DNA of 62,781 nt, taken from the NCBI GenBank assembly GCA_943325205.2, contig CALPOM020000003.1, forward strand, positions 1 through 62,781. Reading direction: 5' to 3'. A model generated the notes under the pieces. The model was given only the letters and a program-made list of their open reading frames with translations, made no database searches and was not told the DNA's origin. Positions 38,621 through 46,082 of the stretch are shown one piece after another. This DNA is from Thermoflexus hugenholtzii JAD2. Lineage in GTDB: Bacteria > Pseudomonadota > Gammaproteobacteria > Burkholderiales > Burkholderiaceae. How positions within the stretch are numbered: the stretch's first letter is position 1; every line of letters begins with the position of its first letter. The position numbers were made by a program, and so were the translations under genes.

Positions 38621-40768
38621 ATGCGTGCAAATCTTATTTTGCCGGTTTTATGGATGATATTGGGAGTATTTAGTACCGCCATCCTTAATGCGCAGATTGC
38701 TGTTCAAAATAAAGCTATTGATACCTTGGATGACTTAACTGTTACTGGAACAAGAGAAGCTTCCAAAATATCAGAAACACCAGCGGCTATTAGCGTTATA
38801 AATCAATCAGAAATTAGCTTAAATAAACCAAGTCACCCTCAACAGCTTTTATCTCAAGTGCCAGGCGTTGGGATAAGCGTTACAAATGGTGAGGGACATG
38901 CAACGGCAATTCGGCAGGGATTTACAACAGCACCTATGTACCTATTTTTAGAGGATGGTATTCCAATCAGGGCAACTGGTAATTTTAACCACAATGCTTT
39001 ATATGAAGTAAATATTGCAAGCGCTAGAGGGGTAGAAATTAATCGTGGAATTGGCAGTGCTTTGTATGGATCTGACGCAATCGGTGGAGTAATTAATATT
39101 TTAACCAAAGCGCCGACATCGACTAATAGCGGAGATTTATATTTAGAAAGAGGTAGTTTTGGTTTCGCACGTCTACTAGGGGGGATTGATCAAGATTTAG
39201 AAAATAATGGCGCTATGAGAGCTGATATTAACCTTCTAACGACCAGTGGATGGCGAGATAAAACAGCTTATGATCGTCAAAGTTTGAACATGCGATGGGA
39301 TACTCAAAGTGACATGAGTACAACGTATAAAACCATTCTCGGATATTCCAAAATAGATCAACAAACTGGTGCAAATTCGGCCTTACCTTTTAATTTGTAT
39401 TACAACAGTCCTACAACCAATCTTCGATCAGCTGGCTATCGCAAGGTTGAAGCTATCCGACTATCCACTTCTATTGAAAAAGATATTGGAGGGAGTTTAT
39501 TACTCAGTGTGGTGCCATATTTTAGAAAAAATTATATGGATTTAAATGGGACCTACAACTTTACTGGGGATGCAAGGATAGAAGTATCCGATGTTAGTTC
39601 CTATGGATTGTTAACGAAAGTACGAAAGAATTTTCATGACACATGGCAAACCAAGTTAATTTCGGGCGTTGATTTAGATTACAGTCCGAGTTCAAGAAAA
39701 GAAAATAGTATTAGTTTTTCGAGCACCACTATTCAAAGTGTTAAAAGCTATGAGAGTTATACAATCGGATCTAATACATACAACTATGAGGTGCTATATA
39801 AGAATATTTCACCTTATACCCATTTAGAGTTTTCCCCGTCAGACAGAGTTCATATTGCAACAGGTTTACGTTATGACACTTCTACATATTCAATGAAGAA
39901 TAATCTCAGTTCGACTTATGTTGCCTCTGGTAATTACTATTATTATTCGCCAGAGTCTGCCTCAACCAATTATCAACGAATCAATCCGAAGGTCGGTTTA
40001 ACCTATGCCTTTGATGGCAGTAATCATGGTTTTATTTCATATCGAGAAGGATTTAGAACCCCCTCTGAAAGCCAGCTATTTAGAGGGGGACGATCCGTCA
40101 GTACTGGCACGATAGCAGCAAGGCAAGCGGAAGCATTAGCCTTATTTAATAGTAGTAGCAACTTAGAACCAGTAATCGCGAAGCAATACGAGCTTGGTTT
40201 GAGGGGTAAGAGGCAATTCAGTAATTATGAAATAGTTACATATATCTTAAAAAAAGATAATGATCTAATTAGTCAAAAAGATGCTACAGGATATTCAGTG
40301 CAAACAAATAATGGCACTACGGAGCATCGTGGTATCGAGTTTGGATTAGGCCAAGAAATATTGCGTTCATTAAGATTAGATATCGCTGGTTCTTATGCCA
40401 AGCATACTTACAAGAATTGGGTTGCATCAGGAGTTGATTACAGTAATAACGAGATAGAGGCTGCCCCAAGGTGGATGAGTAACGCCAGATTAACCTGGCG
40501 TCATATAGATCGTCACGTTTCACAACTTGAGTGGGTAAAGCTTGGGCCCTATTATTTGGATTCGGCAAATACAGCTCAATATAACGGACACAATATTTAC
40601 AATCTGCGTATGAGCCAAGAGATTGATAAAAATTTGACGGGAGTATTTCGAATGATGAATCTATTAGATACTCGATATGCAGATAGCGCTTCTGGAAGTG
40701 GCTCTAGTGCAACTTATAGTCCGGGTTTAGCGAGATCTATGTATCTTGGCCTAGAAGGAAAATGGTGA
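38621..40768 (+). CDS. TonB-dependent outer-membrane receptor
   Basis: A 715-residue receptor that would import a chelate or metal with TonB energy. The ATG at 38621 has AGGGG eight bases upstream and starts a signal peptide; the longer open frame is not needed. The TonB-box region is near DDLTVTGTRE, the plug contains ALYGSDAIGGVINI, and the barrel ends in the aromatic residue Trp (LGLEGKW). The ligand cannot be read from the sequence; neighbours suggest copper or another thiophilic metal. It is followed six bases later by the propeller gene. Confidence 0.9.
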   Translation: MRANLILPVLWMILGVFSTAILNAQIAVQNKAIDTLDDLTVTGTREASKISETPAAISVINQSEISLNKPSHPQQLLSQVPGVGISVTNGEGHATAIRQGFTTAPMYLFLEDGIPIRATGNFNHNALYEVNIASARGVEINRGIGSALYGSDAIGGVINILTKAPTSTNSGDLYLERGSFGFARLLGGIDQDLENNGAMRADINLLTTSGWRDKTAYDRQSLNMRWDTQSDMSTTYKTILGYSKIDQQTGANSALPFNLYYNSPTTNLRSAGYRKVEAIRLSTSIEKDIGGSLLLSVVPYFRKNYMDLNGTYNFTGDARIEVSDVSSYGLLTKVRKNFHDTWQTKLISGVDLDYSPSSRKENSISFSSTTIQSVKSYESYTIGSNTYNYEVLYKNISPYTHLEFSPSDRVHIATGLRYDTSTYSMKNNLSSTYVASGNYYYYSPESASTNYQRINPKVGLTYAFDGSNHGFISYREGFRTPSESQLFRGGRSVSTGTIAARQAEALALFNSSSNLEPVIAKQYELGLRGKRQFSNYEIVTYILKKDNDLISQKDATGYSVQTNNGTTEHRGIEFGLGQEILRSLRLDIAGSYAKHTYKNWVASGVDYSNNEIEAAPRWMSNARLTWRHIDRHVSQLEWVKLGPYYLDSANTAQYNGHNIYNLRMSQEIDKNLTGVFRMMNLLDTRYADSASGSGSSATYSPGLARSMYLGLEGKW

Positions 40769-40774
40769 AGATCA

Positions 40775-42016
40775 ATGAATAGTATCAAATCACAATTGAT
40801 AGTGGGAGTAATTTCCACTTTTTGTATCTTTGTCTCAGTACACACTTCTGCACAGGGTCATCATCATGCTAGCAATCCAGTTAATAGAAGCATTGATAAA
40901 AAACAAGATTCTTGCCAATCCAATTTTCTTGAATGTGCAAATGCAGCTACGCCATATTTCACCGCAAATGGACAACTTTATCTTGTTTGGAGTGCGCAGG
41001 GTAATGTTTTAATTGCGAAGTCAACTGACTTAGGGAAAAGTTTTGATAGCCCTAAAAAACTAGCCGAGCATGGTAAGACACTAGATACCGGAAGTGATGC
41101 GCGCCCACAGATATTAGTTGATCAGCAGAAAATTTTAGTAGCCTATGCATTTTTTAAGGATACACAGTGGAATGCACAAGTCAATTTGATTCGTTCGGAA
41201 GACGGTGGGGAGAGTTTTTCTACGCCATTACCACTCATACAAAATGATTCTAGTCAGCGGTTTCCAATACTAGGCCAATCTCCTCAAGGAGAAGTATGGA
41301 TTATTTGGGTGGATAAAAGGTTGATTCAAGAAAGTAAAAAAAGGGGTAACCCGATGTTGGGTGGGTCGATTGCTTATGCTTGGTCCAGTGATTTTGGTAA
41401 AACATTTATTGAAGAACAAATAGCCAATAAGCATACTTGTGAATGTTGTCGGATTGGTATGGCGTTTAATTCCGAAGGATTACCATTCATTGTATATCGC
41501 GCCATATTGAATGGGGGTATTCGAGATCACGTCACCCAGGAAATTGGAAAAAAAAGAATTGGCCCAGTTCGTCGCATAGCGTTAGATGATTGGAAGACAG
41601 ATGCTTGCCCACATCATGGACCAGCCATTACGGTTTCAGATAAAAATGATATTCATGTGGCCTGGTTCACTCAAGGTAGTCAGCGGCAAGGGGTTTTTTA
41701 TGCACAATCCAAAGATCATGAAGCCTTGTATTCGCAGGCAAAAGCAATTGGCTCAGAGGGAGCGATAATTAGCAGGCCTTACTTATTATCAAATGAACAA
41801 GATATTTGGATAGTCTGGAAAGAATTCAATGGTAAAGAAACAAGGATTATGGCGCAATATTCAGTTACGGAAGGTCTTGAGTGGTCTACTTCTCAAGTTA
41901 TCTCAAAAACGGCGGGTTATTCTGATCATCCTTTATTAATAAAGGGACAGGGAAAAGTATTTTTATCATGGTTAACCAGATTAGATGGGTATCAATTCAT
42001 CGCACTAAAAAAATGA
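40775..42016 (+). CDS. Secreted Cys/His-rich beta-propeller (sialidase-like BNR) protein
   Basis: A 413-residue exported protein with a signal peptide (about 1-27) and three sialidase-type Asp-boxes: STDLGKSF (83-90), SEDGGESF (141-148) and SSDFGKTF (from 204). It carries unusual metal-type motifs: HHH at 29-31, Cys47 and Cys54, CECC with Cys222, Cys224 and Cys225, and CPHH (Cys278, His280, His281). I see no evidence for true sialidase activity. It sits between a TonB receptor and a TlpA redoxin, overlapping the latter by four bases, so a metal-binding partner role is inferred. Confidence 0.75.
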   Translation: MNSIKSQLIVGVISTFCIFVSVHTSAQGHHHASNPVNRSIDKKQDSCQSNFLECANAATPYFTANGQLYLVWSAQGNVLIAKSTDLGKSFDSPKKLAEHGKTLDTGSDARPQILVDQQKILVAYAFFKDTQWNAQVNLIRSEDGGESFSTPLPLIQNDSSQRFPILGQSPQGEVWIIWVDKRLIQESKKRGNPMLGGSIAYAWSSDFGKTFIEEQIANKHTCECCRIGMAFNSEGLPFIVYRAILNGGIRDHVTQEIGKKRIGPVRRIALDDWKTDACPHHGPAITVSDKNDIHVAWFTQGSQRQGVFYAQSKDHEALYSQAKAIGSEGAIISRPYLLSNEQDIWIVWKEFNGKETRIMAQYSVTEGLEWSTSQVISKTAGYSDHPLLIKGQGKVFLSWLTRLDGYQFIALKK

Positions 42017-42483
42017 AAAAATTTATATTCATCCTATGCCTTCTTAGCTTTAGCCAAAATATTTTTGCAGGAAGTTTAATGCCCTATCAAAAGGGTGATT
42101 GGGAATCAATTCTCAAGAAAGTAACAGATGAAAAAGTTGTTATTCATTTTTGGGGGGTCACCTGTGCGCCTTGCGTAAAAGAAATGCCTCTTTGGGGAAA
42201 ATTTACACATGAAAATAAAAACGCCAAGATTATGTATATTCAGGTGGACGATGTCTCTAAGCAGATGGTGGAGCAGATGTTACAAAAAGCGAATCTGAGT
42301 AAGGGAGAAAACTTCTATTTAACAACTGCTTTTGATGAGTATTTACGATATGAAATTGATCCGCAGTGGCGTGGCGAAACTCCAATGACAATTTGGATTG
42401 ATCGTGACGGAAAGCGTACACGAAAAATTGGCACCACTAATTTTTTAGAGTTAAAAAGATGGTTCCAAAAAAATAATTTATAG
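42013..42483 (+). CDS. TlpA/ResA-like periplasmic thioredoxin
   Basis: A 156-residue protein with a signal peptide (MKKFIFILCL onward, about 1-19) and a thioredoxin-like fold with redox motif CAPC (Cys51, Cys54), and cis-proline region ETPMTIW. The start overlaps the propeller stop as ATGA; the frame is open upstream inside that gene but lacks a signal peptide. It probably reduces or loads cysteine-bound metal of its neighbour. It converges on can with a six-base overlap. Confidence 0.85.
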   Translation: MKKFIFILCLLSFSQNIFAGSLMPYQKGDWESILKKVTDEKVVIHFWGVTCAPCVKEMPLWGKFTHENKNAKIMYIQVDDVSKQMVEQMLQKANLSKGENFYLTTAFDEYLRYEIDPQWRGETPMTIWIDRDGKRTRKIGTTNFLELKRWFQKNNL

Positions 42484-43149
42484 AGCCAGATGATAATCGT
42501 TGATTACAGTTTTATAGCGACTCTGAAGTTCCGAAGGATTTTGTACACTAATTCCCAGATCTCGGACAAGACCATCTTTTAGGCCGTATATCCAACCATG
42601 GACTGTTAGGGATTGATTTCTCATCCAAGCATCTTGAACCATACTTGTCTGACAAACATTGACGACTTGTTCAATGACATTTAATTCGCACAAATGATCA
42701 AAGCGGTCTTGCTGACGAAGAACTTTACCCAAATAAGGACTATGCTTTTCGTCAACATCTTTAATGTGTCTGATCCAATTATCAGCAAGACCGACACGAA
42801 TATTTTCTAGTGCAGCTCGAACACCTGAGCAGCCATAGTGTCCAACAACAATGATATGTTTTACTTTTAATTGATCGATGGCAAATTGAATCACAGATAA
42901 AGCATTTAAGTCCGTATGGACAATAACATTACCAATATTTCGGTGTACGAATACTTCGCCAGGTGCCAGGCCAGTAATTTGATTGGCTGGCACCCTAGAA
43001 TCTGAGCAACCAATCCAGAGGTACTCTGGAGACTGTTGACTCGCTAAGCGCTGAAAGTATGCTGGATCATCTTTAGTTACAGAATCAACCCAAGCCTGAT
43101 TATTTTCAAAAAGGGATGATAGATGGTGGGGGTTTTGTGAATTATTCAT
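42478..43149 (-). CDS. can: Beta-class carbonic anhydrase
   Basis: The enzyme interconverts CO2 and bicarbonate in the cytoplasm. The 223-residue product has the zinc ligands Cys48, His104 and Cys107 with the Asp50-Arg52 dyad (CSDSR), and HYGCSG. Typical length. It is divergent from the metallo-hydrolase gene across 157 AT-rich bases with no clear promoter. Confidence 0.95.
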   Translation of the reverse strand: MNNSQNPHHLSSLFENNQAWVDSVTKDDPAYFQRLASQQSPEYLWIGCSDSRVPANQITGLAPGEVFVHRNIGNVIVHTDLNALSVIQFAIDQLKVKHIIVVGHYGCSGVRAALENIRVGLADNWIRHIKDVDEKHSPYLGKVLRQQDRFDHLCELNVIEQVVNVCQTSMVQDAWMRNQSLTVHGWIYGLKDGLVRDLGISVQNPSELQSRYKTVINDYHLAL

Positions 43150-43306
43150 TTGCCAATCTTATCAAATTCTACTAGTTTAGTAACTCGTATTTTAATGAGG
43201 GCAATTCTTTCAATCTAAAACAAGTATTATGATTATTTAGAGAATTGTAAAACCTTATAGCAATTTTCAGATTTCAACGTAAAAAAGATAAATAGGAAAT
43301 TACGGT

Positions 43307-44365
43307 ATGCAAATAATTCAATATCCTTTACAGGATGTCCTTCCAGAATCCGGCACTAAAGTTGAAATTAGACCAGGCATTTATTGGCTTAGAATGCAAT
43401 TGCCTTTCGCCTTAAATCATATTAATTTATGGCTGATTCGAGACTGTTTTGAAGGCCAAGAGGGTTGGACTATTATTGATTGTGGAATTACGAATGACGC
43501 CACCCAAGAAGCATGGAAGCATCTTTTTGAAAATCATTTAGAAGGCTTACCGGTAGTTCGGGTAATTGTGACGCATATGCACCCGGATCATATTGGCCTA
43601 GCACATTGGTTGTGTGATCGTTGGCAAGTACCACTTTGGATGTCGATGACTGATTTTTTGTCGGCAAAATGGCTCAGTAGTAAAGAGGGTGGTGCAGGTG
43701 TTGGTGCTGTAGCTGGGGGCGGGGGCGCTGCAGATCACTTTCAAAGACACGGCTTACTGCAAGATGACGACTTAGAAAAAATTCGTGCAAGATTTAACTA
43801 CTATAGCAATCTTGTGCCAGCAGTCCCAAAGCGCTTTAGACGCATTATGGATCAAGATCAGGTTTTGATTGGCGGTCAATATTGGCAAGCTATTAGCGGA
43901 TATGGGCACGCACCAGAGCATTTAGCCTTTTATGCGGCTGATTCACAAGTATTGATTTCTGGTGATATGGTGTTGCCTAGAATCTCAACGAATGTGAGTG
44001 TGTATGATACCGAACCAGATGCAGATCCACTGGGACTATTTTTAGACTCTATTAAAAAATTTATGCATTTAGATCCCAAGACCTTAGTCTTACCATCGCA
44101 TGGCAAGCCTTTTTTTGGACTACACATTCGCATTAAACAGTTACAAGAGCATCATGTTGACCGCCTCCAAGAAGCCTTTGATGCCTGCGCTAAACCAACT
44201 ACAGCCAGGGAGATTTTGCCAGTCTTATTTAAGCGCGAGTTAGACCATCATCAATTAAGTTTTGCGATGGGTGAAGCGATCGCACATTTAAATCATTTAT
44301 GGCATAACAAAAGACTTAAGCGCGAGATGAGCGCGGACGGGATTTGGCGGTTTTCGCAGAGGTAG
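43307..44365 (+). CDS. MBL-fold metallo-hydrolase
   Basis: A 352-residue metallo-beta-lactamase-fold hydrolase with the metal motif HMHPDH (His90, His92, Asp94, His95), GHAPEH (third-motif His), SGDMVLP and PSHGKP, and a C-terminal winged-helix-like region. Residues about 127-144 form a Gly/Ala-rich insert (EGGAGVGAVAGGGGAAD), probably a flexible loop. The substrate is unknown; relatives include thioesterases and glyoxalase II-like enzymes. GGA lies near the start. Its last 50 bases overlap phaM on the other strand. Confidence 0.87.
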   Translation: MQIIQYPLQDVLPESGTKVEIRPGIYWLRMQLPFALNHINLWLIRDCFEGQEGWTIIDCGITNDATQEAWKHLFENHLEGLPVVRVIVTHMHPDHIGLAHWLCDRWQVPLWMSMTDFLSAKWLSSKEGGAGVGAVAGGGGAADHFQRHGLLQDDDLEKIRARFNYYSNLVPAVPKRFRRIMDQDQVLIGGQYWQAISGYGHAPEHLAFYAADSQVLISGDMVLPRISTNVSVYDTEPDADPLGLFLDSIKKFMHLDPKTLVLPSHGKPFFGLHIRIKQLQEHHVDRLQEAFDACAKPTTAREILPVLFKRELDHHQLSFAMGEAIAHLNHLWHNKRLKREMSADGIWRFSQR

Positions 44366-44861
44366 TTTTTTTGGTAGCTGGCTTTTTAGGGACTGGTTTA
44401 GAAGTGGCTGATGGCGTTACAAATGCGGACATCATATGATTTGCAGAGTGCGACATTTGCTCCATGAGTTCTTTCGCTAGAGTTCCGCTGGCACCAACAA
44501 AGTCTTGGATTGGGGCTTTTGTACTGTCAGCGCTTGGCGAGGTTTTTGCTCCAGTACTGGCTTTCAAGGTATCGGCGATACCTTGAAGAGTATTCAGAGT
44601 GGCGCGCTGGACTTCGAGGCCTTGTATAGTGCCTTGTAATACCTGAAGATTGAGTGTGAGCCAGGATTCAACACTTTTTAGATCTTTGATGCGCTTATCA
44701 ATTTCTTCAATGTCCATAGTAGGTATACCCATAGAATTGAAGCCCTGCATACCGGGCATACTAAAGCCAGTTGGGGAGTCAGCGGAACCTTTTGCGGCAT
44801 TGGCCCACATATTTTTCATCATTTCCATACTTTGTTTGAAATCTGGCATACCTGTAAACAT
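44316..44861 (-). CDS. phaM: PhaM-type polyhydroxyalkanoate granule regulatory protein
   Basis: PhaM links PHA granules to the nucleoid and activates PHA synthase in related betaproteobacteria. The 181-residue product has the family N-terminus (MPDFKQSMEMMKNMW), a central helical region with IDKRIKDLKSVESWLTLNL, and a Lys/Ala/Thr-rich C-terminal tail suited to DNA binding. GGGAG precedes the ATG. No PHA synthase gene is in the window. It overlaps the MBL gene by 50 bases. Confidence 0.85.
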   Translation of the reverse strand: MFTGMPDFKQSMEMMKNMWANAAKGSADSPTGFSMPGMQGFNSMGIPTMDIEEIDKRIKDLKSVESWLTLNLQVLQGTIQGLEVQRATLNTLQGIADTLKASTGAKTSPSADSTKAPIQDFVGASGTLAKELMEQMSHSANHMMSAFVTPSATSKPVPKKPATKKTTSAKTAKSRPRSSRA

Positions 44862-44922
44862 AGAACTCCCGATATTAATTTAGACTTATATGTAAAATAT
44901 AGGATTTCAGTAAGTAAATCAA

Positions 44923-44944
44923 TCCTCTATTTCAAATAGGAGGA
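44923..44944 (+). promoter_or_regulatory. Hairpin upstream of metH
   Basis: TCCTCTAT pairs with ATAGGAGGA (one bulged G) around TTCAA, burying a GGAGG sequence about 40 bases upstream of the metH start. It could be part of the metH leader, or only chance. The metH start itself has a weak ribosome-binding site (AGGA 12 bases away). Confidence 0.25.
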
Positions 44945-44978
44945 TCATTTTTAATGGTATTTAGGATAACCTTTTGTA

Positions 44979-46082
44979 ATGATGTCAAAACACAATTTAG
45001 CAGAGCCGATTCATAAGCCAGCTTCGCATGCCTATACGAGAGGCCAACTCTTACCGAGTTTGTTAGCCAGTCGGATATTAATTCTCGATGGGGCGATGGG
45101 CACCATGATTCAGCGGTATCGCTTAACTGAGGAAGAGTTCAGAGGATTGTCTAGAAGTGCTCGATTTAAAGATCATCCAATTGATTTGAAAGGTAATAAC
45201 GAATTACTTTCAATTACTCGTCCCGAAGTAATACAGGAGATTCATGAACAGTATTTAGCTGCAGGGGCAGATTTGATTGAAACGAATACCTTTGGGGCAA
45301 CATCGATTGCCCAAGATGACTATCAGTTAGGATTTTTGGCTAAAGAAATGAATCTGGCTTCTGCTAAATTAGCTCGCCAAGCCTGTGACAAATTTAGCAC
45401 ACCCGATAAACCAAGATTTGTCGTTGGAGCGCTTGGTCCAACCCCGAAGACGGCTAGTATTTCTCCAGATGTCAATGATCCTGGAGCACGGAATGTAGAT
45501 TTTGAAGCGCTTCGGCAAGCCTATTATGAACAGGTTGAAGCCTTAGTTGAGGCTGGCTCAGATGTCTTATTGGTAGAGACAGTTTTTGATACGCTAAATG
45601 CTAAAGCTGCGTTATTCGCCATTGATGAGTATTTTGAAAATAGCCAAGAGCGCTTACCTTTGATGATTTCAGGCACGGTCACAGATGCTTCTGGGCGGAT
45701 TTTATCTGGACAAACTGTCGAGGCTTTTTGGAATAGTTTGCGCCATGCTCGGCCGATAACTTTTGGTTTGAACTGTGCCCTAGGCGCAACCTTGATGAAA
45801 CCCTATATTGTCGAGTTATCAAAAATTTGTGACACAGCGATATCTTGCTATCCCAATGCTGGCTTACCAAATCCAATGAGCGATACGGGTTTTGATGAAA
45901 CTCCAGAAATTACTTCTCGGTTATTGGAGGAGTTTTCTAGAGAGGGTATTGTTAATTTAGTGGGTGGTTGTTGTGGGACAACGCCAGAACACATAGCAGC
46001 TATTGTGCAGGCAGTTGCAAAACATCCACCAAGAGCGATTGACTCTCGCTGGAAAGCTTACCGCCAGGCCAATCATGACTAA
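44979..46082 (+). CDS. metH: Methionine synthase, homocysteine-binding module (separate subunit)
   Basis: This gene encodes only the first domain of cobalamin-dependent methionine synthase. The 367-residue product has the Hcy-methyltransferase fold with [10 protein letters not shown] near the start, [10 protein letters not shown], and three zinc-ligand cysteines Cys266, Cys331 and Cys332 ([10 protein letters not shown]). It overlaps the next gene, which carries the remaining domains, by eight bases, so the two polypeptides should be made together. A second ATG directly follows the first. Confidence 0.93.
   Translation: MMSKHNLAEPIHKPASHAYTRGQLLPSLLASRILILDGAMGTMIQRYRLTEEEFRGLSRSARFKDHPIDLKGNNELLSITRPEVIQEIHEQYLAAGADLIETNTFGATSIAQDDYQLGFLAKEMNLASAKLARQACDKFSTPDKPRFVVGALGPTPKTASISPDVNDPGARNVDFEALRQAYYEQVEALVEAGSDVLLVETVFDTLNAKAALFAIDEYFENSQERLPLMISGTVTDASGRILSGQTVEAFWNSLRHARPITFGLNCALGATLMKPYIVELSKICDTAISCYPNAGLPNPMSDTGFDETPEITSRLLEEFSREGIVNLVGGCCGTTPEHIAAIVQAVAKHPPRAIDSRWKAYRQANHD

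Noticed and set aside
40775-42016. Annotation of the propeller protein as a sialidase
   Set aside because: Only Asp-boxes support it. The context has no sialic-acid genes and the protein has metal-type Cys/His motifs instead, so no catalytic claim is made.
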